A program made the translations under genes and the position numbers. A DNA stretch of 64,000 nt from Circinella minor (lineage: Eukaryota > Mucoromycota > Mucoromycetes > Mucorales > Lichtheimiaceae): contig JAEPRB010000044.1 of NCBI GenBank assembly GCA_016758965.1, forward strand, positions 1 through 64,000, written 5' to 3'. Below are positions 9,794 through 20,514 of the stretch, in pieces. Each line of letters begins with the position of its first letter. The stretch's first letter is position 1. A model generated the notes under the pieces. The model ran no database searches, was not told where the DNA came from, and saw only the letters and a list, made by a program, of their open reading frames with translations.

Positions 9794-11441
9794 ATGCTGC
9801 TACTACAGAAAACAAAGTGCATACTTCCTAAAAGTCAACAACAATGCTTTTTTCTATTCAAATCGTTTCACTCAGCAAATATATTAAAAACACCTCCACG
9901 CACACGATCTCAACCCCATAATGTTGGAACACACGCGTCTAATCGTTGGGGTTCATTTCAAAGAATAATGCCAGCTTCACTACAAGCAATCAATGTCAGA
10001 ACTATGCCACGACGCCCTATACCTGATCGTTTGGCTAGACCTTATTATGCAGGTGATGGTTCTTCTTCTAAATGGGAACCTACTCTTCCTATTGTTTCAT
10101 TAGATGAAATTCCTTCATTACGACAAGCAGGCCAACTAGCGCGTGAAATACTTGAACTTGGTGCGAAAATGTGTTTGGTAAGTTTCGTTTCTTGTCTCGC
10201 TTTTTCAAAAATAACTATATATAGAATATATTTGACTTAAATGTATAGTTTAACTAAATGTGATGCTTAGCCTGGAGTTACTACAGATAAAATTGATGCC
10301 GTTATCCATGAAAATATTATAGCAAAAGGCGCATACCCGTCTCCTCTGAATTATTCTGGTTTCCCAAAAAGTGTGTGTACATCCGTCAACAATGTCATAG
10401 CACATGGTATTCCAGATGAGTACGTGTATTCTCTCATCGTATAAAGAAAAATATTAAAATTATATATATTATCTTTTAACAAACATGTTCATTCTCATAT
10501 ATAATAGTCGTGCACTCCAAGATGGAGATATCATTAACATCGATGTCACGGTATGATATAAATGTTTGTTTATAGCTGTAAACTAAAAAGGAGATTAGGT
10601 TATCAATTGCTATAAGGGGAAATACTAATATTCAAAGTCATGAACAATAGGTTTATTTGAACGGCTACCATGGTGATACATCAGCAACATTTTTGGTCGG
10701 TAATGTGGATTCTCGTGGTCAAGAGTTGGTGAAATATACAAAAGAATGTCTTCAAAAAGCAATCGCAATATGTGGTCCTGGTGTACCGTTCTCAGAGATT
10801 GGAGAAGTAATTTGGTAAAATATAACAAATGGTTGACTGTTCTCAATTTTTTAATGTAAGGTATGAATGCTAATGTTCTTATATAGCAATCATGCTGAGA
10901 GTGGTGGATACTCAGTTTCTGAAGAATTATCAGGTCACGGAATCGGTCGCGAATTCCATTCTCTCCCATTAATATATCATCATCGTAATGTTATCGTATA
11001 CCAAAAAAAAAAAAGGTGGATTGAGATAAAAAGGAGAAAAAACCAGTTGCTGATATTTTTGCTTTGGGTGTCTTCTATTAGGTAACCATGAAGAGGGGGT
11101 TATGGAGCCAGGTATGGTATTTACTATTGAGGTAGGTTATTTCTTTATATATATATATATATATTTACACAAGGTTCAGATTAAAGATTGATTTTTTATA
11201 ATTATTACACAGCCCGTTTTATGTCAAGGATCTCCAATGGGTGTCATGTGGCCAGATAATTGGACCATATCAACTGTGGATGGTGGTCGAAGTGCTCAAT
11301 TCGAACACATGGTAATTTCATTCGACTTCATTTAAAACAAAGCTGAGCGGTTTCTTTTTTCCTCTTTTTTTTTTTTAATCTCCCTACTTTATTTTTTAGG
11401 TCTTGATCACTAATAACAGCGTGGAGGTTTTGACGGATTAA
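9794..11441 (+). CDS. Methionine aminopeptidase type 1, probably mitochondrial
   Basis: Eight exons (9794-10177, 10271-10419, 10508-10550, 10651-10814, 10887-10984, 11082-11131, 11213-11311, 11400-11441) give 342 residues with consistent phase. The enzyme removes the initiator methionine from new proteins. The five metal ligands of the pita-bread fold are present: D in [13 protein letters not shown] in [10 protein letters not shown] in [13 protein letters not shown] in GMVFTIEP and E in AQFEHMVLIT. The first 40 residues are rich in K, R, S and Q with no acidic residue, which fits a mitochondrial presequence. There is no N-terminal MYND-type zinc finger of cytosolic type 1 enzymes. MAP1D-like mitochondrial proteins are therefore the closest class; organelle location is inference. 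Confidence 0.92.
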
Positions 11442-11567
11442 CTGTTTGTTGTTATTGTTATTCTATAAATGTGATTATACTACCCTTTCTTAATATGGGT
11501 AACGGTGTGTATTTATATATTTCATGATAAAAAAAAGTTGTTTATTAAGGGGTATCGTGACTTTTCA

Positions 11568-12173
11568 TCATAATATAATATCAGCATTACTATCCATTAA
11601 ATTCAAATCAAGTTCTTGCAAAAGGAATTGTTCATCATCATCATCATCAACGTTAGTATCGTAACAATATCCGTCTTGTCCTAGTCGAGATATTGCTGAA
11701 TAGTATGCAAATTGTTCTTGTCGATCAATGAAGTGATCAATAACGAAACCGGAAAACCAGATAAATACTGTCAATACAGTGCCAATGATGACAAAAGCTG
11801 GATTTGTAGTTAATAACGCTGGGGAAGCAAACATGAATTTTCCATATTTGTTATGAAGATGGGTAGTCATATTTTTGTTCGCTACGGTGGTTACGTTGTT
11901 GTCATTTATTATTGTTATATTATTGTCACTGGTATAAGTATCGTGATCTTTATTGTTTTCCTCTTTTTGTTGTTGTTTTCTTGCAAGAATATGGCCTTGG
12001 TTATTATTTAAAAACTGTGCTGTTTTTAAACCAGTTGGTTCGTGACCAAGTAAAGACGATGACAGATCCTTTTCAATTATTAATACAGCCGGATCATATT
12101 CCTTCTGTTGTGCTTGTACAATTGTTGTAAGCGCAACTAAGGGAAAAATGATATATAAAAATAATGTTTTCAT
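11568..12173 (-). CDS. Small secretory-pathway membrane protein, unknown function
   Basis: Single exon of 201 residues. It opens with a signal-peptide-like segment (MKTLFLYIIFPLVALTTIVQAQQ), then has a low-complexity Asn/Thr/Asp-rich lumenal or extracellular stretch (about residues 70-105) with several N-x-T/S sites (NNIT, NNVT, NMT). One strong membrane segment follows (about 122-142, PAFVIIGTVLTVFIWFSGFVI). The C-terminal tail of about 55 residues includes a DDDDD run. The layout fits a type I one-pass membrane protein. It is convergent with the aminopeptidase gene, with about 125 bases between stops. I recognise no family. The composition is less biased than in chance frames here, which supports it being real. 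Confidence 0.6.
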   Translation of the reverse strand: MKTLFLYIIFPLVALTTIVQAQQKEYDPAVLIIEKDLSSSLLGHEPTGLKTAQFLNNNQGHILARKQQQKEENNKDHDTYTSDNNITIINDNNVTTVANKNMTTHLHNKYGKFMFASPALLTTNPAFVIIGTVLTVFIWFSGFVIDHFIDRQEQFAYYSAISRLGQDGYCYDTNVDDDDDEQFLLQELDLNLMDSNADIIL

Positions 12174-13182
12174 TCCTGGGTAAATTTAATTTTTTTAAAG
12201 AAAGGAAATAAAGCGGCAAAAACAAGATATTTAATTAATTCATGAAAAATGCTTATTTTTTTGTGTAACATTTTGCTTAAACCAATCCAGTGGAACAAGC
12301 CAATGCCACCATACCCATCTTTATCCTGCCAAAATATATGAAAAACGATAAGGAAAATATACAGGATATTAGTTGGCTTTTGTGCGTTTATTAACAATAC
12401 TAGCTGTTTGAGATTCTCTTGTACGGATGGTATTGACGTTATGCACCTTTTTTATTATATGAACAATATGATTTTTTAATTACACAAGTAATAATGCTGT
12501 TATGCTACGTAAATACTCGTAATGATAATAATATCTTATCTTCCCTGATTTATATAGCATATTTATGTATAAGATAAGCGTTAGTAATTAATTTCTTATA
12601 TCTACCATTCAGGTTTAAATTTACCACACCACATGTGTGTAACAGAAGTACTTCGACGAGATAAACAAATACAGCAATTCCAGGAGATCGTCCAACTTTA
12701 TATCAAATAAATAGTGTGTGTATTTACTCATGTTTATTTCTTCTATCTTACTCCCACTTTTCTGATGAATAGCTTAAAGTTAATGAATGATTCTTAACAG
12801 TCAGGGTAGATTTAACTCTTTAGCAGTGTTTAACAAAAATGATATTTTTATTCACTACAAGCATTGACTCTTGTATCTATATATATAAGGTAGAACCCTT
12901 TTTTGTATTAGGTTAACATAAAGTAATATAGCAACAAATTGACGTTGACGAAATACGTAAAGAAAAATGACAAGTGTGATAAGAAATCAGATAATTTAAA
13001 ATAAACCCCCTGGACACCAAAAAACGCCCAGGGTCCTTTTTTTTTTTTTTTGGTGTGAGAAAATAATACTGTGCGGGTCATATCGTTTTATCTTGATGAG
13101 AGTAACAAAAAAAAAGCAGAGTCTAAGTCAATTAAGCGTGGGACAAAACATGTTATACTCGGCTTAATCCAGTGACTCTCAA
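12174..13182. other. Divergent intergenic region
   Basis: Shared upstream region between the minus-strand membrane protein and the plus-strand F-box gene. No gene recognised. It contains the hairpin described at 13006-13056. Confidence 0.6.
13006..13056. repeat. Compound inverted repeat with T run upstream of the F-box gene
   Basis: CCCTGG (13008-13013) pairs with CCAGGG (13028-13033). An overlapping arm ACACCAAAAAA (13014-13024) pairs with TTTTTTGGTGT (13046-13056) across a long T run. The two pairings are mutually exclusive. A GC stem followed by T's resembles a termination-type hairpin, but no RNA gene is visible before it. It starts about 180 bases before the ATG at 13183. Confidence 0.5.
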
Positions 13183-15564
13183 ATGCTATCTTTTAATAAT
13201 CCATACTCTACGACCAACCACAAAGTATTGGGTTCGACTTCTCACAATGATCAACAAGAGCAACAAGAAAACCAAGAGCCTTATATATTAAAAAACGCAA
13301 AACTTCCTACTATCTCTACAATGCTAGGCAACCCTAATGACATTCGACATGTCGTTTCTCAATGGCGGAAGGAACGACGAGAGATTGATTACGACGGCAT
13401 TCGCAGTAACGATGATCTATATAACCACAATCTTGGAATTATTTGCGTGCCTCCTCTTGTAAGCAGCAAGAGTAGTAGCACTGCCAAAGAAGAATCATTT
13501 TCACCTAAAACACCCTCCTTCTTAGATAACAATAATGTTGAATTTGAAAAGTACGAACAAGACCAAAGACAACAGCAATGGATACATATTTTGCCATATG
13601 ATATCTTGAATCAGATTTTCGGCCAGTTATCAATGCATGATCTTGTTATTTGTTTGGCTGTTTGTCGATCATGGTTTAGTTTCATTTTGGATTATTCATT
13701 ATTCCAGCACTGTGCATCTGTTGAATTACCATCCTTTATCGCTTTTCCAAATATGTTTGATTTCATGCTGACGCGGCAACATGAACGAACCATTTTGTCA
13801 ATGCACGACGAGCTCAATGTTGTCAGACAAACAAAAGAAGCTGGTGAAACAATCCTTCGATTTATCATGTATTCGGCCAGAAACTTTAAATTTCGATCGC
13901 TTTGTACGTGTCTTCTTTTTTCTTATTCGCTTCTTTTGCAAAATAACTTTGTTTTATTACTAAACATATAACTTTTATAATAATTATATATAGATCTCAA
14001 GGATTGGGAATATGACATTAAATGTGATGAAGATACTCTTTATAGTTTATATACAGCATTGCGCCAATTTGTTCCACAACTAGAAACGTTGTCGTTAATT
14101 AACGTGATTGAATTACCTTCAATTGCATATCTTTGGAGACTTTTCTCAACTTGTAATAGCGTTAAGCGATTGACAATTGTTTGTAATCAGTCACATCGAG
14201 GTCAACAGCATCAAAAGACAGTAACATCGACAGAAAACTATCACTTTTGCTATGTAAACGATGAATATGATGGATTGTCCTCTATTGAAATTGCCCATTG
14301 TGTTTCTCATGAACCATTATATCCGGTTTCAATGACAGCTCTCCCTCTAACATCTTTGACATATCTAAAGTTGTCATTACCGGATATGTATAGGGACCAT
14401 TATCGAATTGGAGGAGCAGCATCTTTTCCGGACATATTTCCATGTTGTCCTAATCTGCAGCATCTCTATTTGGATTCATTAGATAATATGTTTCATGCCC
14501 ATGCTATATATGAAGCGTATCAACATTGTTCGCAATTAGAAAATGTAGCTGTTAGTCCACTGGCTGAAATACCGACAGAAATTATTATACCATTTGACGA
14601 TGGCAACAGCAACAGCAACATCTCATTGAACAAAGATAAGTCTGATAATGACAATAGTAACACGCTCTTTCCTGTTGCCAGCATCAGCAACAATTTTTTT
14701 ATGGGTAGGAAATCATCAAAACATTCGTCGTCGTCATCAGCATTCACTCCCACTCAACTTCTACAAAACTCTAATGAATTACCACAACATCGACGTCTTA
14801 TATTCACTCAAGGAAACTGTAAAGGACGTAATCCATTACGACGATACGATTTATGCGATTCTGGATGCCTTCATTCAAACAGTAACTACCTTGTTCCAAT
14901 ATTCAAAAAGTATCGTAAAACATTAGATCTACTTTACCTACAATACGATGGAGAAGGGAAATCGACTAGTAACTGTATACATCGTTTAGGACAATATGGT
15001 GGTGCACCAAAACTACGTGAACTACATGTTGTTGCAGATGGGAAAGTGTTCAGTCTCGATGATGATGATGACGAATATACAATTCACAACATGTCCTCTT
15101 ATTGTTATTCATCAGCAGCAATGCCAATAACTACTGCTTCTTCTTCTTCACTTATCAGTAAACAATTAGCGACATTAATATCTTTTTGCCCTTCACTTCA
15201 AGTACTTGTCATCACAAGCAACGATGGTTCATCCGTTTCAATGACAATTGATAATCAACTATTACACGCACTTTCCACTTCTTGTCCACAACTTGGTTAT
15301 TTAACGATTCGTGGTAAGCATACCGAAATTACAACTCAAGGCTTATTAGACTTTGCTTCAGCTACATCCAATCATTCATGTTTAAAATACCTTAATATTG
15401 ATTGTTGTGTTTGGGATGATGATCTTGTTATGCTGATTACAAGACTGAAACAGTTAAAGTCTTTACGCCTTCTAAACACTCATGCATCCAAGTATAATGG
15501 AAATGATCAAACGGTGAATGATGTATTGTATTCTTGTAGTAATAGAAGTTCTTTTAGAAAATAA
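13183..15564 (+). CDS. F-box/leucine-rich-repeat protein
   Basis: Two exons (13183-13903 and 13994-15564) give 763 residues. The F-box lies at about residues 137-180 (HILPYDILNQIFGQLSMHDL, then VCRSW), the segment that binds Skp1 in SCF ubiquitin ligases. Before it is a Gln/Glu-rich, presumably disordered, region. After it come irregular leucine-rich repeats (for example LETLSLINVIELPS, LTYLKLSLPD, LQVLVITSN, LGYLTIRG, LKYLNIDCC), expected to bind the substrate. Low-complexity Ser/Asn runs interrupt the repeats. F-box/LRR proteins of this shape are numerous in Mucoromycota. The substrate cannot be predicted. Confidence 0.85.
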
Positions 15565-15945
15565 TACTCCTTGTTTTCATTTATAATTTCCACATTGTTT
15601 CCGTTGATTGTTTTTATACGTACATAATAGTCAATAGCTAATAGCCTGTAATTCATAAAGATGGATATTATCTATGAAATGTTATACGCACATATAATTT
15701 ATAGAATGGTCAAAAGTAAGCAAATATAATGACATTGTTTACATGCTTTAGTTCAAAACAAACAAGACATAATATATTCATAGATAATAGTAGAAAGAAA
15801 AAGGAAGAAAAACTCATACATGAATTTTTACCAGGGAAGATTGAATGAATAGGGAAAAAAGAAGCGTAGTTGTTATAGTTATAAAGGGGGCATCGTTATT
15901 AAATTATGGGATACTTTGGTAAAAGGAAACAAAAGAAGACAACGC

Positions 15946-18898
15946 TTATTTGGTGCCAGGATTTTCTTGGTTGGTAATCATTTCTGAAACATTCTTTTGT
16001 AATAAATGCCAGTCATCTTGCTTAGGATTAGCAATCTAAAGTAATATTATTATTAGGATTATTGAATATTATTAGTAAACAAAAAGCTATGGGTTTTAAA
16101 AAAGAGTAAACTATACTTGGCTTTAAGTGAACTAGACATACCTCTCCAATATCATAGACATAAACACGACCATCACTAGAGCCTATTGCTGTCTTGTTGC
16201 CTTCCTTATCCCATGCTAACTTATTAAGAGCACGTCCTGATCCTACAGATGTGCTCACAAATGGTTCCTAAAAATATGAAGAAAATTCAGTATCCAATCC
16301 CCTTTGGGTATTGATATTATATTATATTTCTAACCTCTGTGTCCGCGTTCAAGTTCCAAAGATCAAATTGTCCGTTTCCATCGACAGAACCAAACAAAGC
16401 AGGATGAGAAGGAGACCATTTTACATCATAAACATAATCATCTGCGTGTTCAAATGAATAAAGTGGAGTAATATTGGTAGGTTGAGAAGATGTTTTGGAT
16501 GCAGACTAAAATGCATAATCAAAAAAAAAAATACTGTTATTTTAATCATTCTGAGACTAACATACTAAAATAAAAGCCAAGTGTTACCTTTGCACGCCAA
16601 AGTTTGACAGTCCAATCTACTGAACAGGTCAAGAACAAATCTGAGAAATCAACAGAACCATAGAGAGGATGGAAATGAAGACCTGTAACTGAGCCATAGT
16701 GTCCCTTGTATGTATCGGTTTGATTAATACCAGCTTTACTATATATACCGTTATATATATATATGTATGGGTAAATATTTGAATCGTCTCTTTCTTTGTT
16801 TTTATATCTATATGTAAATATATATTTATTTTTATTACCTTCCGGCTTGGTCGTATCGACCTGCTTGATAGACATTTCCTTCTTCAGTACCAACCCAGAA
16901 TGTTGTCGTTTCATTATCAGGGAATCCAAGGCATGTAACTGAAACTTCATCTGTCTTGTTATGTGAAGGATGAAGTAACTCGAGATAATCCTATAGGAAA
17001 AAAAAAAAGAGAGAGTCAGATATTATCTTTATTGTTTTTCCAGCCCCTCTTTCTCTCAAGATGATTATTTTACCTGTGGTTGTGCCAACATATCCAATTG
17101 CCATGAGCAAACAAAACCATCTGTACTACCAGTAATCAAATTATGTGCATTTTGAGTGCCAACCATTTCAAGTGAATAGACGGGATGTGTATGGCCACCA
17201 GCTGATAAAGGTGTTTTTAAAACCGGTAATGATTTAGCACGAGTATCCCATAGAACAATTTGTCCAGAATAAGTACCACCAATAACATAATTTGGATGGA
17301 ATTTACTAAACATGACACTCAAGACGTCCGACTATGTATAAATAAGAAGAACATGTATATATTTATAAATTATTTTAGATCTATTTTTTTCCATCAACTA
17401 TCATATATATATACATACTTGTGAGTGGAAAACAAATTCAGGACGATCTTGCAAGTGCAAATTCCATACGAGTGCTACACCATCAGGTTCATTTACAGTA
17501 GCAGGATTTTTGTTATGAGATGATACAAGTAATTCTGGATACTTTGTTGACCAATTAACATCAGTGACAGAACGGTTTCGAGACCACTTTTCATCCCAGA
17601 AATCACATACGAATTTGACTCGCTTGCCGCTATTTTCGTCACTGTAAATAGAAAGCAGTTTAGACTCTTACTATATCTTCAAAGATGATATACAGAAAAC
17701 TATGAATATTTATATATATTAATATCCATGTCTATACCTGTCAACGTCAATGCCAAGGGTATAATCTTTCATAAAATCATAAGTTTCATTCAACGCTCTT
17801 TCCACAAACTTGGAAGAGGTATCAATAAATTCCAAAAATTCGGGTGATGCTAAAATCAATTTCTTCTCATCTTCCGATAACGCTACACAATAGTCATACA
17901 TTTTAATACATATTATATCATTAAATTGATAATATATCTGTAAATCGAGATGTTACCTTGGAATTCTTCCACTTTTTCAAGTTCTGCACGTTTTCGTTCT
18001 TCTTCCAATTCGGCTTCTCGTTCCTTTTCTAACATTTCAATCTCATCCATGATTTCTTTACGAATTTCTTCTTCACTTTTTTGAGGAGTATCAAAAGATC
18101 CTTCGGATGTTTGAATTTCTTTACTATATTCCACTTTTTCCTAGAGATGTAATAGTAAAAGGTTAAGGTCGAACAATAGAGCTACACATTGCGAAGGTAT
18201 CCTCCCTCTGTTTCTTTTTCCTTCATAAATTGTCAAATCAGTATTTACCAAAGGTGGAATATCAACAGCGGCTGTTTGAAATTCACTAAGTTCTGCAACA
18301 TAACGAGGTGCTGCCGATGATACAGGTGTTGCAGGTGCACCAGGTTGAGATATGATCGACGATCTATTCCCGTTTGATCTATATATGCGTTTTATGACAA
18401 ATTATTATTTGGTACAACAAATAATGAAATTGATAACAAATCTTTTTTTTTCTTTTGTTTTTCTTTCTATATGTATGTAACACTTTACTCGCTAACAGGT
18501 GTGCCTGGAATAGAATAACCAAAGTTACTCGATGCTGGTCTGGATGCTGTAAATTCCGAACCAGTGTCTGAACCACGGTCAGAAGCACCGCCTGCAGAAG
18601 GGGTTGAAGGACGTTCTCCTAAAACAAGGGCGACAAGATCATCAATGGCCTTTCTATCCTTGTTATTAGTGGAAGAACTCTATAGATATATTTCATTTAT
18701 ATTTTATAAGATGTGGTTTGGTTCGTTGTTTTATTTGTTGCAATAATTCATTTTTGTCTCTGTTGCATGTATTACCGAACCGGATGATTGTGTTTGATTT
18801 GATTGACTTTCAAGTACTGCTCGACGCTCTTCTCGAGCGCGCCGTAATTCTGCAAGTTTTTGACGTTTCTTTTCTAATTCTTCCTTTCGTCGATCCAT
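15946..18898 (-). CDS. Cytoplasmic dynein intermediate chain
   Basis: About a dozen exons on the minus strand. The start gives [20 protein letters not shown], the characteristic dynein intermediate chain N-terminus. It is a charged helix that in this family binds dynactin p150Glued and NudE. It is followed by a Ser/Pro-rich linker, an acidic coiled coil ([19 protein letters not shown]), and WD-repeat segments such as [53 protein letters not shown] and [14 protein letters not shown]. The protein assembles on the dynein heavy chain and loads light chains for minus-end transport of nuclei and organelles. KEIQTS (about 18122-18105) resembles the [KR]xxQT anchor for LC8. The final exon ends NPGTK with a stop at 15946-15948. 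Individual exon ends were chosen by eye. Confidence 0.95.
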
Positions 18899-19546
18899 TT
18901 TATTGATGTAATTGAGGTTGGTTTTTCAAACACGAATCCTGCCGGAACCTGAAGAGGGCTGTCTTCGAAAAAAAAAAATAGAGAACTGGGTCGGTGGTAC
19001 CTTTCCATACTAAAATAAAATGTTTACACGTGACCTTCTCTAGTGAGTGAATGTATGGAATACACTTTTATCATCATGTCTTCTCATATCTTCTAGCAGT
19101 AATACTCTCTTATATATGTATGCACATTGCATAATATATTTTTTTTTTCAAAATTTGAATACAGATAACAAAGTTATTACGTAACTTAGTAGCAATTTAA
19201 TGGATAGCATTTATGCTTTGAACATAAGATTCAACAGAGGTACTCGATATTATAGCAAGTGATTAATTAATTTTGAAGCTAAAAAAAAACCCATACAACT
19301 CTAAGTAATAATTCACTTGTTCAATTTACTTTCTTAGCAACATTTTCAACTATTCACTAGACCCCTCTCCAACTTTTCCCATATAAAAACAATTCATTCA
19401 CCACATAATATTTCATCAAAACACATAACAACATTAGTTGAATATACTCGACAACAAACAAAATAAAACTTTTTTGATCAACAATAAAATTGTTTTAAGA
19501 AAAAAACAGTGCAAAATATATTAAACTAGGATCGCATTAATTTTAA
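18899..19546. other. Region between the dynein chain start and the uL24 gene 3' end
   Basis: Holds the dynein intermediate chain promoter and the uL24 3' untranslated region, both on the minus strand. No gene seen. Confidence 0.6.
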
Positions 19547-20514
19547 CTAATGTGGTACCTTGAACAATTTACTATAAAAAATAAACCATAATTAGTAAAA
19601 AGCAGTTTCTTTATACATATATTATATCAAAGTGAACACATTAAACTAAAATACTCACTTGTTGCATAGCTTCAGTCTTCTTGGAGCGGTCCTTGCGGTC
19701 CAAGATAGCTTGACGGCTCTTGTCAATCTTAACCTTGGTGACAACGACGTTGGAGGGGTGGACGCCAATTGGAACAGAGGCACCTATATAAATTCAATTC
19801 AACAATCTTAAGTCAGCATTCAATTTATTCATACATATATATATATATATATATATATTCATTTCTTTATCATTGATTGGTGTCCGTATATGTGAATACA
19901 AAATAATTATTCACAGCATATTTAAAATAAATAAAAAAATACATTACCGTTGACCTTTTCGCGGTTAACACGGTCGATGTGGATAACCCACTTCTTACGG
20001 TAAACTTGGACAACCTTGCCCTCACGGCCCTTCAAACTACCGCGAACGACCAAGACTTCGTCGTCCTTGCGAACAGGGATGGAGCGGGTCTAATAGTAAT
20101 AAATAAAATCGAGGATATGTAAATAATTTAAACTTTTTTTTTCGGTTCCATGTCAATAATTTTGGTGAATTGTGTTGCTTACGTTGTACTTTTCACGGAG
20201 CTCCTTGGAAAGGGCAGAGCTCATGATCTTGCGACGCTCAGTAGAGGAGGCGGTGAAGTGAGCCTTTCTGCTCTTACGGCGCGAAGAGCTAACGTCTATT
20301 AATCATTTTATAAAATTGAAAATGTCAGACATTAACTTTTATTTTTGATTCCACCGTGTAATATGCATGTAATCGTTCATCCATCCATTCATCGATCTAT
20401 TCATCAATCCATCCATATCCATTTATCTATATTCGCAACCATCTATCCCTCCCCTCCTTCTTCTAATCCCTATTAGGTATCCATATTCTTCTACTTACCA
20501 GCACTGAACTTCAT
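19547..20514 (-). CDS. rpl26: 60S ribosomal protein uL24 (RPL26)
   Basis: Five exons: 20499-20514 (16 bases, MKFSA), 20183-20295, 19948-20089, 19659-19783 and 19547-19558 (12 bases). They total 408 bases, giving 135 residues. The sequence [57 protein letters not shown] and [18 protein letters not shown] is unmistakable for eukaryotic uL24, including the KOW motif (about residues 50-77). It sits at the peptide exit tunnel of the large subunit. Very short first and last exons are common in ribosomal protein genes. The last exon (VPH then TAG) rests only on a GTGAGT donor and a TTCAAG acceptor; without it the frame would read on from MQQ into the intron. Codons are more GC-ending than in neighbouring genes, fitting high expression. 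Confidence 0.95.

Noticed and set aside
20296..20498. C/D-box snoRNA inside uL24 intron 1
   Set aside because: TTGATGA and CTGA words exist, but the former belong to a degenerate simple repeat and no guide complementarity or convincing terminal stem could be shown.
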